Positions 37,005 to 51,300 of a DNA stretch of 64,000 bases are shown piece after piece (position 1 is the stretch's first letter; the number at the start of each line of letters is the position of its first letter). Position numbers and translations under genes: made by a program. Below the pieces are notes generated by a model that ran no database searches, was not told where the DNA came from, and saw only the letters and a program-made list of their open reading frames with translations. This DNA is from Gyrodactylus bullatarudis (lineage: Eukaryota > Platyhelminthes > Monogenea > Gyrodactylidea > Gyrodactylidae), in assembly GCA_012064415.1 (NCBI GenBank), contig SSNU01000155.1, positions 496,001 to 560,000 of the forward strand, given 5' to 3'.

Positions 37005-40000
37005 GGCTCTTCTTCTTCTTCTATCTATGGATTATTTTACTGGTGATGCTTGTTTAAAGTAAATCCCATCATATTATTCTATGGTAATTTGACAATGATG
37101 ATAAATCCACACGAGAAAATGTTAACCACAGACACCTTACGTATGCTTTGATATAGAAATTAATGGAAATGAAGGATATTATTTGAGAATTCTAATATAA
37201 ACAATTTTGATTGGTCGAGTATTTTTATTGGTTGAAATTTTTCAAATGTATCAAAGCCGAATGATTGGAGTTAGAATCAATTCAAGAATTTTTGAGAATA
37301 ATAATAAAGATTCTTTTGAATAATGCATGAAAAAATGTGAGAAAAATTTATATTAATGGCATATATTCAAAATGTTCAAATTAAATTATAGGTTAATATA
37401 AGTGATAAATTATAAATATAGATTTTTCTTATTTATTATAATTTCACATGTCTACTTTAAAGTATACTTCTTGAATAAAATAAATAATATGTATTTGTCA
37501 AGAATAAATACTGTTTTAGAAATAAATAAACATCAGAATTTAATGGTCCATATATAAAGTCCATCAACTTTCCACAAGATCTACATTTGAACAATATAAT
37601 ACATTTTCTACTAATATTATTAATAATTTATTAGTGTATTATTTATTCCAATTCTGATGATTTCTTTATTTAACCAAAAAGCTTCCTTGATTTATGAAAT
37701 AAGAAACTCTCAATTATTTTCAGTCATGAAATTCTGTGTGATAGGATAATGTTTAGTGAAAATCAGATTTGAGTATTGATTTATTCGAAAATCCTCTTTA
37801 ATAATAAACTCAAATAATTTGGCTAGGAAAATTCTTGTCTTCTTTTAGTTAATTAATGAGCTCAAAAAAGAACGTATTTGCCAATAGAAGTTAAGGAAGC
37901 AACCCATAGAAAATTCTGTTAGGCTCCGATCAAAAATCAATAATTTCATAGAATGAACAAGAAAGTTCTTGTCTCTCTTTTCTCTAGTCCTCCACCCAAC
38001 CACCCCTCAACAATGTTCTTTGCAGACGTGCGAAAAGAAAAAAAAAACATTTTAAAACTTTTATTACTACTGCAAGAGAGTGTTTCAATATACAAACTGA
38101 AATTGTATCAAAATTATAAATAAATCACAATTAAAATGACTCATTCTCTGACAATACAGGCTTGTTGTGGGTGATTATTTCAATTGGTTAATAAACTCTA
38201 CTCTATATAATTCTGATCTTTTATCGAAAAGTATCAGTTTTTTTGGTTAATCTATAGAAAATTTGCCCCCTCTTGTTTTGCAGTAATTTTTCTGAATGAC
38301 AATGAGACTAAGGGCTTTTTTAAAAAGACCAACACGATTCAAAGTAAACTTAGAGAGAAATAAGAGGGGGCAACTGTTCTCTAATTTAACCGTTTTTTAC
38401 TAAATTTTAAGTTAAAATTTTTAACCTAATTATCCGATCTAGACTTTTGGAAAAAAATAAAAATAAACGTGTTTACTCACCCCCTAACCCATTCTAAATA
38501 AATCCGATTTTTCAGACTCATTCATTTTTTGAATGATGGAAATTTTATTTATACTTAAATTAAATGTCCACATTCATTGCATTAGTGTTTCTATTAATAA
38601 ACACTCATGTGAATAAATAAAGCTCAGGTTGAAATATACATTAGAAAAAAGGAAAATAAATATGGTTTTCTCTCGAGTTGTGCAAGCATTCGATTCCATC
38701 TCTGAAATAATAATAATAAGATAAAAAGAGTTTTTTATCAAACCACATTATTTCTGTGAAAAGAAGAAAACAATTTCTTCGGCCACCCAGAAATGTACTG
38801 TATGATGAATGAAAAAGATTTAATTTTTTTAAAACTACAATTCTTGCCCAGCTATTCTAATTAATCAATCGATAAGTGTCATTTATCTGAAATTCAACCT
38901 AATGGAGACTTTCCTTTCTCACCTGGAAATGGAACAAGCCAGAAAGTCAGACAGTCTCGGTAACACGTTTCATCATCAGTAGACCCAGGTCTTCAACAGA
39001 CACCTTGAGTTTAACTACTAGCATTGTTAATTGCTATATGCTAACATTAAAAATCTATTCTCCAAACTAATTAGGGTTAGCTGAATTTTTGTCCTTGATT
39101 TTGGTAGAAAAAAATGAAAATTGTCCTTTTAAGATATGCATGACCTCAGTAGCACAATTTTATCTCGAATTCAAAATCTTTCTTTGATTCCTTCTTCTTA
39201 CAGTAAGCAAACAGTGCTCTGAATTTTACTCAAAGAACTCTTTTAGTTATTATTATTATTTGAGGTTACAATTATTATTCATTAGAGTTATCACCATTCA
39301 TCTATACTGCTAATAAACAATTCATTCATAAGAATATCATACTTAATATTGGTTATTTGAAGAGATTCTTACTCACACATCTCTTGAGCAGGGAGTGATA
39401 AAAATGAATTTACACCAATACAACTCCGTATACCTTGAACATGGATGAGTCCAAGGCCATGAATATGTATATATTTTATAGAATTGATTAGAATATTTAC
39501 ATGCTTAAAGTACATAAAGTTGAAGAAAATGAGTCATGCTGAAAATGATCATTCTATTACTATGTATACTAAGTCATATGCTCTATTAAATTGAGAACAA
39601 AAAGTGTTGTTATCTTTCTGTTGCTGAAATGCTACAAAGAGAGAGAGAGAGAGAGAGAGTTGACTAACTAACAGCCAAGTACCAATAATCAGGTAGAGAG
39701 ACAAGCATGCCTCTGATTTTATTGGCTACTGAAATGAATTTTCATTGGATCTCATCCTGCATGGCCTATTAGTTGTAGTAAGTAGAAGTGGTATGAGTAA
39801 ATTTTGTGCTGCATAACAATTATACAGAGCATATGTGTATTGCTTTATGTATAGAAGTTAGTAATAGAATGCACACAGGGTTTTTAATATACCATTTCTA
39901 CTAGCACCATGTATAGAAATATATAAATAAGATAATAAAGCAAGATCTCGACAAGAAAGATTTATTCACTCAACCAGCACTGTCTCTATTATAAGAGGGA

Positions 40001-40834
40001 GTAAATTAAGAATGTGTTTTCGCAGTTTACTTTGTGTAAGGTCCTAAAAAGAAATTTATATTTTAGTTCTGCTTTCAACGTACAAAGAGATTTATCTCCG
40101 ATGATCCCAAAAGGAGAAGAGCGCGTAAAAGACCCCTAACACAGAGGATTAAAGAGAGAATACCGTTCATAAGAAAAGCTCCCGGACCTTGTTATATTGA
40201 TAGGATTTATTATTGATTGAAAATCAACGAGTATCCAATCGCCGCCGGATATATAGCGCCTAAACCTTGACAATTATTAAAGAAAGCTGTAAATACTGTA
40301 AATAGTATCTTTGATGTTTGTAATATAACGTGTACCAACAATAAGAAGATAATCTCTCGGAAAAAATATCTAATTGTCCAATGAAAATTCTGACCTGGAT
40401 TACACACCCCAGGATGTATTTTTGATTTTTTTGAGTTTATTAAAATCTTAATAAAAAATTTCGAATTACCTGAATAATATATTTTTATGATAGAAATGAT
40501 CGAGTCGAAATAAAATTTTTGGAGTGAAAAAATCGAATTTGTAATCGAAAGTTGCACGAGCTACTACTAGTAATGCTTTAATATTCATCGTGAACACCCC
40601 TTTATGCTATACTCAATAATAACATGAGAAAAGATTTAGATAGTTCTAGTGGTTTATCTTTGAATATTAGAGAGATTCAAGAGAATAATTGAAGAAAAAA
40701 TTAAAAATTTTTTAGAAAATTTAATTTTAAATTATTATCTTGGTATTAAAGAAACAAGTTCACTTAAATTATGTAATAATTTTGTTCAAGTTATAAATGA
40801 ATTTGGAATGTTTTGAAATTGTATGAATTATTAG
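37005..40834. other. Intergenic region between integrin and SPT2
   Basis: Divergent spacer of 3.8 kb, AT-rich, with no convincing gene. It has a (GA)n microsatellite at 39638-39659. A 115-codon minus-strand frame (40210-40557) is rich in Phe/Ile/Leu and may be a decayed membrane-protein fragment, but no family is recognised. Confidence 0.4.
39638..39659. repeat. (GA)n microsatellite
   Basis: Uninterrupted run of about 11 GA dinucleotides. Confidence 0.9.
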
Positions 40835-42033
40835 ATGGATTTCAACCAACTACTGAGTATTGCTAAGAAGAATCAGGAAAAAAATGATCTTAAAGTGAGA
40901 CCGATTTATTAATCTTCAGATCTCTAAAACCCCTCAGGCTCGAGTTGCTCCAAAGGTTCCTGAAATAAAGAAAAAATCAACATCCACTCCAGTTTTCTGT
41001 AAGCCATTTGTGCCACCTCCACCTGTTGCTAAAAAAGAACACATAATCGCTCCAAAAGACAAGTCTTCTTCTTCGAAATCATCTATTAAAACTCAGAATA
41101 TTACCTGTATTCCTGAAAAGTTTAAGCCTCCAAAGCCGTCTTTTTCTGACCTCTTATTGCTTGCTAAGAAAAACGTTGATAAATCTAATTCTAATTCATT
41201 GACAAATTCAAAACCAATCATCCAGAAAAATCCATCTTTGAATTCTATCGCGAAAAAAACTGAACCTAAATGTAAAATACCTCCTGTTATCAGATCTATA
41301 AATGATGTGAAATTTCGACCAGGTAGTCAAATTCAAAAGCCCACAAAACCATCTCCAATATCTATGCAGAATAATAATATTAGAAATGTTAAGCCAGCTC
41401 AAGTTAAAGTAAGCTAATCTGGTACCTGTAAATTTTGATAAAAGCTTTAATTTATCTCATTAAGCATGCAAAAGTTGAACAAAAGCAACCTGCAACTAAT
41501 ATTAAAGTTAAAAAAGAGATAGTTGAAAAGCAACCCATACAGAAGACTATTAATCCTGGTAATCGGCGTCATTGTCCTGCTATTCCTCAGCCCAAGCCTC
41601 AACCAAATGGTGTAGTTAGATCAGGAATTGCTGCTCAATTAGGATGTGCTACAACTACATCACGCAATAAATACTCTAACATAGAAGATGAATACTACGA
41701 CAGCGAGGAAGACTACGATTCTGATTTCATCGATGATTCCGAAGATGTTGATGATAAACAATATAATAAGGTTGTCAAGATTATACAAAAAACTATGAAT
41801 TTCGATCCTTCAAAATACGAAAAAGTTAGCAAATACGATGATCTAAACAACATGGAGTCCTCATATAGGCAAGTGGAAAAAGAAAACGCAAGGAGGTAAG
41901 TTTCTCTGAGTTATTACCAAAATAAAACTAATATTTATCATTTTTCCCTAGTGCTAGACTGGGCGCCAAAGAAGATAAGGAAGACATTCTAATGGAGCTA
42001 GAAAAGAAGCGTCGTCGAGCTGAAAAACAATAA
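40835..42033 (+). CDS. SPTY2D1: SPT2 histone chaperone homologue
   Basis: Exons 40835-40894, 40920-41408, 41465-41895 and 41952-42033, giving 353 aa; introns 25, 56 and 56 nt. SPT2 is a nuclear histone H3-H4 chaperone acting with transcription and rDNA chromatin. Recognition rests on both ends. The start MDFNQLLSIAKKNQ resembles the SPT2 N-terminus (MDF--LL-IA). The C-terminal SPT2 domain shows EDYDSDFIDDSED, then NNMESSYRQVEKENAR, then SARLGAKEDKED, with a final basic RRRAEK run. The middle is a Lys/Pro/Ser-rich disordered linker, usual for the family; the protein is about half the length of the human protein. The ATG follows a TTATTAG acceptor directly, suggesting a 5'-UTR intron or trans-splicing. 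The first intron, 25 nt, is required to avoid a stop. Confidence 0.85.
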
Positions 42034-42110
42034 TAATGTACTTTAGCTCTAATTAAATTGCTCGATTGTCTTTCTGTGAACTTGTGTAAATATCAGACCT
42101 ATATTTTGGA

Positions 42111-42116
42111 AATAAA
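42111..42116 (+). terminator. Candidate SPT2 polyadenylation signal
   Basis: AATAAA 78 nt after the SPT2 stop and about 210 nt before the ABCC4 start codon in the tandem neighbour. Confidence 0.5.
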
Positions 42117-42327
42117 AACTTATAAGGTATCCGTCTCAACATTTCACTCAGCAAGTTAATTTTGATTTCACCTAAATTAGTGCTAGAACCTAGTTCAATC
42201 ATTTGAAATTTCCCAATTCCACTCAACAGCAGTTCAAAAATATCAGTAAAACAAGTCGAGAGAGAAATTCTCTTGTTTTAACTTTTGAAGGTTATGTAGC
42301 TATTTGATTTCATTAATTCATTTGTTA

Positions 42328-45300
42328 ATGTCTGATTTTGATGAAGCGAGCTTCCTCTCCAAATTGACAATCCACTGGGTTTCTCGGTACTTCAAGGAGA
42401 GATTAAAGAGACGTCTTAATCTCGATGACATCGCTAAAGCTCCGAATTTTCTACAGTCAAATACAATTTATAAGAAATATGAAAAGTATTTCATTTTTTT
42501 CTATTTTATCCATAGAAGCTGGAAAAGAGAATTTTCCAAAAAGAACTTTAATATGCTTTTTAGTATTTACAAGATTTTTTGGGTTGATATACTCATATTA
42601 CTCATTCTTAATGCCTTTATTGTGAGATAAACATTATTTATGAATTTAGTGTTTCCTCTTGATCATCAAGCCCATTGTAATCAGCTCAATAGTGAGAGAC
42701 ATCAATATTATTCGTACTGATAATGGATTTAAAAAGATGATTGAAAGCACAATTTATCTCGTCATAATTTTGATCTCTGAGGTGATTTCTCGAAATGTCT
42801 ACTTTTGGTTTTGTTACGTCTCAGGGATTCGCCTCAAAACATTCATCTCCCATCTTGTGTATCTAAAGGTAATTATTTCTATTTACTGTTAGGTGTTGGA
42901 TCTCAAAGTCCATTCCCTTTCCACCATATCTCGTGGCCATATTTGTAATTACATGAGTACGGACGTCCAAAAGTTTGAATTTGTAAGTAATTTGATGTTT
43001 TTGATCTAAACAGACTTTTGAATATGTTCATTACTCATGGATGAGTTTTGCTACTTTGATCTTGATCTGCTACGTCATTTATGGCTACATCAAGTTCCAT
43101 GTGATGCTGCCCATGTTTACAATTTTGATAATCTGTTTCCTGCAAGCCTTCTCTGGTCAACTTTACGGACTGCTCAAGTAAAAAATCATATTAATCTCAA
43201 ATAACTGATAATTCTCCCCAATATTACTTTCCTCCTAGTATTTCCCCCAAGTAACAAATAATTTTCAAAAAACCACACCTTACTCATAAGTAAGCAATGA
43301 TAAACCATTAATCCCTAACTTATCATTTAGGAAAAAGATTATTATATTACATAATAATACATGTTGATGGTTAGCTTAAAATTGAAAAGCTTCTACTTTT
43401 TACTGACTAATTTCCCTCTTATTTACAGACATAAACTCACCAAGTATACGGATCAAAGAATTAAGCTTCTATCAAACATTATTAATGGCATTAAAGCGAT
43501 TAAAATGTACTCCTGGGAAGATTATTTCATTAAAAAAGTTGGCCAAATTCGTCAAAAAGAACAAAAATATCTCAAACTTAATGCAATAATCAATGCGTAC
43601 CTTTTCTCACAATTTGACCATCAAGTTAAAATGGCTACTCAAATCTTTCTCATTTCATATTTTTATTTGAACTGGTGGAGCAGTGATGTGGTACTCGATG
43701 GGGAAACATTGTATTTGGTTATTGGATTATTCTTTTCACTTTACAACATGGCAATTGTCTTTGTGCCGCTAGCATTCGAAGAATTTGCCCAGAGTTATGT
43801 TAGCTCGAAGCGGATCCAAGAATTCCTAAAAATTGACACAAACAGTCTAGCTATTTCCTCTAAACAGCTTAAAGATTTCGACACCAGCGGACCTATTTTG
43901 ATGATGAAAAATTTATCTGCAAGTTGGTCTTTGGTAAGTGCTCTAAGAAAATTCCCCTTGTAATATATAGTATATAGTAATAACCAGTGACCACACTTAG
44001 CTAGTAGGTTTAATGTCTAAAAAATTCCCCTTGTTTTTCTAAATACAGCATGTTCGTTTACACTTTTCTTTTTTGGTTGATATTATTATGGAGAATCTCG
44101 AAGAAGAGTTAAGTTAAATGCAGTCTAACTTGGCTCGTGGCCAGCTTTCACACGGTTAGGAGCATGAAATTACTGTTGATATTTTGTATTTGAAATATTT
44201 GAGGGGAAATATTCGAAATTCCCCAGAATTCTAAATTACATTTACACTTGAATAAATTTCATCTCAAAATATATTCTGTATAAATATCTGATGAATATTT
44301 ATTGCATTAATTTAGAATACAATCTGAAAATTCTGTTTGAAAAATTCATTCGTTCCTTTCCATAAGTTTTTATTCTTTTAAAAAATAAACAATTTTTATT
44401 AAACATAAAACAAATTGTTTTGTAACACCACACCCTATAGTGGCATTAGGTTAACTTGCATTTAGAAAGATGTCGTTATCAATTTCATTCTTGGTCCTCT
44501 ACAGTCCCTTTATTATCTCATATTAGATGCGGAATTAGAGGTAAGACTCAGCCAGTATCTAATTTATGCAGGCTAGAACTTTTAATGCTTGATACTCAAT
44601 TACTAATCTAAGATTTCAATATGTTTATGCTACTAAATGTGTCGCATTTTTGTATGAACGTTTGATCAAAAAGTCATGTTTTTCTGCAATAATATAATTA
44701 TTTTATTTATAAATAAAAACTTTTTCAGGATTCAACCGACTCAGAGATTAAAAATATCTCCATGGATATCAGGGGACCTAAGATGGTTGGAATCGTTGGA
44801 TCTGTCGGCAGTGGAAAGGTAAATTATAAAATGCTATTTACTTAGATTATTTCATTGATTTTTCTCCCAATTCTAGTCGTGAAATTCAACAATGTTAGCT
44901 AAGAATTTTACATGCTCAGGGTACTTTTTTCTACTTTCAAGGCGCTCTAAGAAATTTGAATTTGATAACCTGTGTCTAATGATTTCTGATCCAGTTCTGA
45001 GATAACATAAAGTCATAATTTTACCTTCTCTCATCTCTCTTCCAAGGATTTGTTTTGTTTTGTCAATTTAAAACTGCATTGTATTACATTGCATATTAAT
45101 TGGAAAAATAAATTATTGTAATTTTGACATGAGAAGATTCATTTACTCCTACTTCTCTACTAATCCTACAGAGTTAATTAGATCATGTTTAATTAGCATT
45201 TAATCATACATATAAATACACACACACACACAGACAAATGTCTCTCCTCCAAAAGGGAAGCTACAATTCTATTCTACAAAACTTTAATTCACAGATCCTT

Positions 45301-48300
45301 TGCTAAATCTCATTTATTTATTAAACACCAATACTGAAATAATCATTTACTATAACTATTGTTTTCCTAATTTTCATTGGTTCATTTAAATTAAATCTGA
45401 CCAATTATAATTAGAGTACAGAGTATTTAAACTACTTCTACTACTAGTATTAATATAAAAAGGTTTTAGAATTCATATTTCAGTAGTAGTCTCATACTTG
45501 TACTCATCTCTTCAAGTCTAGCGTCATGGAAACTGTTTTTATCCATTTTTCTCACGATGCATATTAGAGAGGCTAGAGAGAGTATTTTTGTTTTTATGGG
45601 AAGTAGACTGAAACCATACTCCTATAATCTCCTCACTCCCTCCCTACAATTATTATGCATACAATTTTATACTACAATATCTATGATAAAAGTATGATTA
45701 TTATACTTATAAAATTGATTTTATATTTTTAGAATTAGGTGAATTTAGTTCATAAACTGTTTATTCAAAAATCTGTAGTAAATTAATGCGTTCGAGTAGG
45801 TTTCCCCAAGGGGTATTCGCTCCCGTGAAAGAATATTTAGATGATCTAACCAAATCATTTCTAGTTTTCGTGAGAAAACAATAGACTCACGTATATCCCT
45901 ACATATTAAGTGTAACGTGAAGTGAGCTCATCTCGAGGTTCGAAATGTATACCTAGATTATTATGGTAGGACCTGATTTTTGACTTTTCAAGTTTATGCT
46001 TTCATTCGATAGAAAGTGAGAGAAAAAGAAAAAATTCCTATTGAACCTTATGCTTCAAATTTTATGTGAATCTGGATAATTTCAACTGAAGATGTCGAAT
46101 TTTCAAATCTGCGCCACCATTTTTCAATGAATTCTACTACGATAAATAATAAATTTTAAATAATTATTATTATTGGAAACGCTATGATCTTTTTAAATCA
46201 GATTTAAAATCACGGCGAATTAAAATTATATATATATATTCTGAATACATCCCTGAAAAAATCCAATCAATTTGTGAAAAATAAACAATTCTAGCAAGAA
46301 TGGGATTTATGCATAGCAAAACATTTAAAATTTAGTCTTCAAAACCAGCGATAACGAAGCATAAAAAATCTAGGGTTAATTCCAAAAATCAACCCAATGA
46401 AAATTTCAACGCTTCCTCAAATCAATTCTTATTTCAAAATTCCCCTCTCTACCAGATTTATTGTTAGATGAATTTTTTGAACGGTTAAAGTTCTATTGAA
46501 AGATTGAAAGTGGAAAAATAACGAATCTAGGTTCTTACAAATTTTCGCTACCTCTGAAGAGGATTAATTTTATGTTTCTCAAAATAGTGAAATAAGAAGA
46601 GTTATTAATTTCAATAAACTCCAATGTTCTTGAAGTTTTCAAAAAATTAATGGATATCCCTGTAAACATCTGAGTACCGTGGCTAATAAGTTAAAAGTTC
46701 CCCTTGAAAATTATGTTCCAGATGAATACAAAGTAATCTCCTTGAAAGCAGCTTGCTCGGAGATTATCATGTTCTGTGAAAAATCTGAAGGAGTCGGAAC
46801 TTGAAAGTTACAGAATAAATAAAAAACGTCGATGACCATGCACAAGCCGTGAAAAATCAAGAGCTGAAATTAAGTTTAATGAAATTTAGTTTTAAATAAA
46901 ATTAGTTTTAAGAAGTTTCTTTTCAAAATTTTTGGGGTTATTTTTGGAAAAATTTTTCCTTTGGCGTGACATTCGGAATTAACCCAAATAGAAAAGATTT
47001 CGGGGAACATTTTTTCTGTTTTTCTCTAATAATTTCTCAAAAAGTACACTTACCTCTAGACATCACTAATAATGGCAATGCTGGGACAGCTGTATATACG
47101 AGAAGGCACCATAAAAATATCGCCAATGTTGTCATACCAGTCTCAGGTACCATGGATATACCCTGGGACCATACGTGAGAATATTTTGTTCAACGAAAAA
47201 TACAATGAAGAACGCTTCACCAGGGTCCTCCAGGCCACAGCCCTCGATTATGTAAGCAAAAAAGTTTTATTTTTCTCCGACAATCATGAAATCGGGAAAT
47301 TTACACTTGCAGTATCATTTTTTTCGTTTTTTACAGTTACAATATAATAGACCGATGTTTTTTTACACCTACAGTATCATTATTTTTTTTATTTTCATCT
47401 TCAGTATCAAAAGATGAAATAATTTCAGAAACAGTATAATATAACAATATATCTTTTCACTTTCAGTATCATTATTTTTTTATTTTCTAACTCAGTATCA
47501 TTTTTGTTTATCTAAACTCAATTTTTTTTACAATATTAAAATAACTTACCAACCAAAATAATAATACAAGTAATCACTATATATATTACTATTTATTTTT
47601 GAGGCTATTTGTTTGCTTTAGAGATCATATTTCAAGTATTTCCATATAAAAAATCTAATTTGTTTCAAAATTTTTTCTGCTAATGAACGTATTCTCTTTT
47701 TCTTCGGTCTTCCTCTCTTTCGAGAATTACTTTTCGGTACAAGATTTTTTGGTTCTAATAAATCCAAATCACAAAAGTTGAAAAGATTGGCATACATATT
47801 CTGCAGGTCTTGCAGCTTGTAGTATTTCGGAATATATTCCTCCATACTTAAATTCATAAAAGACAGCAATGATATGAACACAAATAAATCCATTATGTTT
47901 CTTGAATCCACATGAGCAGGAGAAGTCGCCAAGGTTAACGTTTTTAAATAGCTCATTTGTCGAGTTCTTACCCACACGGAATACCTTCAAAATTTCCATA
48001 TCAAAATTATTTAACAACAATCAACAAGAAAAAGCAAACAAATAGCCTCAAAAATAAATAGTAATAGATATAGTGATTACTTGTATTATTATTTTGGTTG
48101 GTAAGTTATTTTAATATTGTAAAAAAAATTGAGTTTAGATAAACAAAAATGATACTGAATTTCATCTTTTGATACTGAAGATGAAAATAAAAAAAATAAT
48201 GATACTGTAGGTGTAAAAAAACATCGGTCTATTATATTGTAACTGTAAAAAACGAAAAAAATGATACTGCAAGTGTAAATTTCCCTCATGAAATCTCATG

Positions 48301-51300
48301 TGGTTAGAAATTTTTGTGGAACAGATCTTGTGATATAAAATCATATAAATGCTTTGAACGTAATAACAAGTTACACTGAATAAAGACTTGAAAATCAATT
48401 TTTAATCACAATTTTAACCAATCTTAAGACATGCTGATGAGAGAATTAACCCTTTTTATTCACCCAGGACATAACACTAATGAAGAATGGAGATGCTACA
48501 AGAGTCGGCGAGAGAGGCGTCAGCCTAAGTGGTGGCCAGAAAACGCGAATAGCTTTGGCTAGGGCCATCTATCGAGAATCTGAAGTGATCATATTTGATG
48601 ATCCCCTTGCCAGTGTTGATGCAATTACCAGTAATCATTTATTTCAAAATTGCATCAGACAATTTTGCTCAGATCGTCTTGTCATCTTGGTCACCAATCA
48701 AAATCACATTCTCCCTGACTTGGATTATATTTATCTCATGAGAAAGGTTAGTCATTCGGTATTTTCAAATGTCCTCTTTATGATCTGCTGAAGAATAGCG
48801 AGCTAGTTATTATCAAATTCTAGGATTATCAATTCTCCAATTTTATTCCAACATTTAATGATGAAAAATTATAATTAATGCAAACTCTTATCAGACTCTA
48901 ACTACTCTTATTACTGACTATAGATCTTTAAATTATAAAAATCGATAATGAAGGCGATCTATGATTATTCGCATAAAAAATAACAGTTTAGATGAGACAT
49001 TACTTGTTATCTTATAGTAATTGAAATAAATACATCCATCCAGGGTCAAATTATTGGCGAAGGTGTCTATGAGGACTTGGCAAAGATTCATTTTCGACTA
49101 GAGGAATCTGAATCGAAGGAGATCATTGAAAAAGATCAAATAGTTGATGAGGCCGATAGTGCTTCACAAACAGTGAGTCGACTGATGCACAATGGTTTAC
49201 ATTTTTTAATTACCACAAGATGTATTATGATAATTTTATCGATACATCGTAGTTGTATTGGTGAAACTTCCTCTGATTACTTTAAAGAACTCCTTATTGA
49301 TGTAAACATACGAGCTTACAAGGGGTCAACTTATAAATTTCAATTTAGCCACCAGAATCATCATTTACATTCCCTTTTGTGTTTCAATTTATTTATTTGA
49401 CTAGTAAAACATTAGTCGCGGGACTGCTAGTATTTTGTTTCGTCCCTGCACGTATCGTATAAAATTAAATTCATATTTCCAAATCAGGCAATTATGAAAG
49501 CAGTCATAATTAGGTCACGTTAGAATAAATTGATCAGAGACTCAAAGAGGACCAGTTCTTTTATACACATTGCATCTTCTTACCAGTTAAGTTGTTTATT
49601 GATATCATTTTGGTTCTTATCACTGATCTTACATAGGCTTGATATTTATTTGAAAGGTAGGATTATTTAATTCATAAATATGCTATTAAATTATTGTTTA
49701 TGAATTTCATTCTTGGAAAAACACAAAATTGCTTTAACGTCAGCCTAAACATAAAACAATGAAAATTTGGAAATCTTCTGATTGGAGCAATGAGAACCCA
49801 AAGTATTCCCCATGGAAGGTCCAATTGAATAAAGAGGGGTCATCAAGAAAAAATGATGTAGCTGGCAGTTAGAACAAGATACAGCCTACCCCTCCTCGCT
49901 GAGGAATGCTTTAGATCCTCATTGATTCAATCAGAGGATTTCCATTATTTTTTTTTGTAAATATCAAACCGGTCCGATGAGAACCGTTTAAATAAAAGCT
50001 TTATTACTCAATATAAATCCGAAAATAGAAATGAATATTTCTACTGATAAAATTTTACTCTCAAGACCAATAATCCAGGTCTCCCAGAAAGGTTTTAGAA
50101 TGTTTGATTGGCATTGTAGGCTGAAATACTCTAGTAACGGTTTCCCTATGACTTATTGAAATCCTCTCTTACGCTAGTACACGTGATTTTACTGCAGTTT
50201 AATCTCATCTTGAAAATATGCTAGGCAAAGTTATCGATTCCTCTATTTTTCCAGTGAAATTTCTTCCTCCCATCTATCGATCTGACAGAATCTCTTTCCA
50301 AATTAACATTTTTACCATCTTAAATTTATAGAAGAAAATGCAAGTCAAAACACTCCAGGAAGAGGACTACTATGATCAAGCAGAACCAGACGAAGAATAC
50401 ATCAAGCAAGGCGGTATACCCATCAAAACATATCTAGAATATCTCCTAATAGGTAGTGGTACCTTTGGAACTTTAATGACAGCATTTTTATTCCTACTGA
50501 CAACAGCGCTCTTCTTTGTAAATGATTTTTGGATAGCAAAATGGTAAGTCATTTCATGGCCTTATTCCTTTCATACACTTATTGGTCCTCCATCAGTAAT
50601 CACATACTAAGCATTGATTTATTTTTATTAATTAAATCCTGACGAAATTATCTCATGGATTAATATGAAAGGAAATTAGCTAGAATTACATATATTAATA
50701 TATATTTAGGTCAAATAAATTAGATTTTGATGTCAAATTCAACTCATCCATATCAAACATAACAGGCGTGAGAGGAGAGGAATGGTTTCCCAACAATTCA
50801 AAAGCTCTTCAAGTTTACAATTACCTTACAGTGGCCCTTATCATTGTTTCAGTTATTAGGAGTATATTCCTCTTTGAAGTGAGCAATTTTTTTCCTTTCA
50901 AGTTGAATTTCATTAATACGTCTCTTGAATAAAAATTATCTAATTCTTTGACAAGGTATTCCTCCTTATAGTATGGAGAATTCGAAAAAAATTGTCGTTG
51001 AATAGATACCTGTCTGTAATCCTAATTCCTTTTCTTCCAGTCTTTAGTTTTTTCCAATAGTCAACTGCACAATCAAATGGTCGTTGCTCTTATGCATACA
51101 GAAATGTCTTTCTTTGAAGAGAATCAATCGGGTTAGTTTATCAACGATATCATATAATATCAAGCTATCGTTTAAAACAATTTATTCTAGGTCGAATTAT
51201 CAATAAATTCTCGAATGATATGGGACAAATTGATGACTATTTACAATTATTCTTACATGACTTTCTTGTTGTAAGTCAGTTTGTTTATCATTAGAGATGA

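Larger units (their letters stand above)
47294..48285 (-). mobile_element. Mutator-like element (MULE) with SWIM-finger transposase remnant
   Basis: A 992-bp element inside ABCC4 intron 8. Its ends are inverted copies (GGGAAATTTACACTTGCAG and its reverse complement) and it is flanked by a perfect 10-bp duplication, TCATGAAATC (47284-47293 and 48286-48295). The minus strand keeps the C-terminal end of a transposase in two overlapping frames: a SWIM zinc finger (FSCSCGF, then FICVHIIAVF) and a downstream basic RKRGRPKKKR AT-hook-like tail. The frame changes near 47880, and everything N-terminal, including the DDE core, is gone. It could move only with help from a full-length relative. SWIM fingers, long TIRs and 8-11-bp duplications are MULE hallmarks. 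Confidence 0.88.

Noticed and set aside
40210..40557. 115-codon minus-strand ORF ending GAIYPAAIGYSLIFNQ
   Set aside because: Considered a decayed bacterial-type permease or membrane protein; no motif firm enough to name, and flanks are non-coding.
45930..45960. GGTTCGAAAT resembling a tRNA B box
   Set aside because: No matching A box, acceptor stem or anticodon arm upstream.
47618..48398. Minus-strand ORFs as host genes
   Set aside because: They lie wholly inside or over the ends of the Mutator-like element and are remnants of its transposase or its TIRs.
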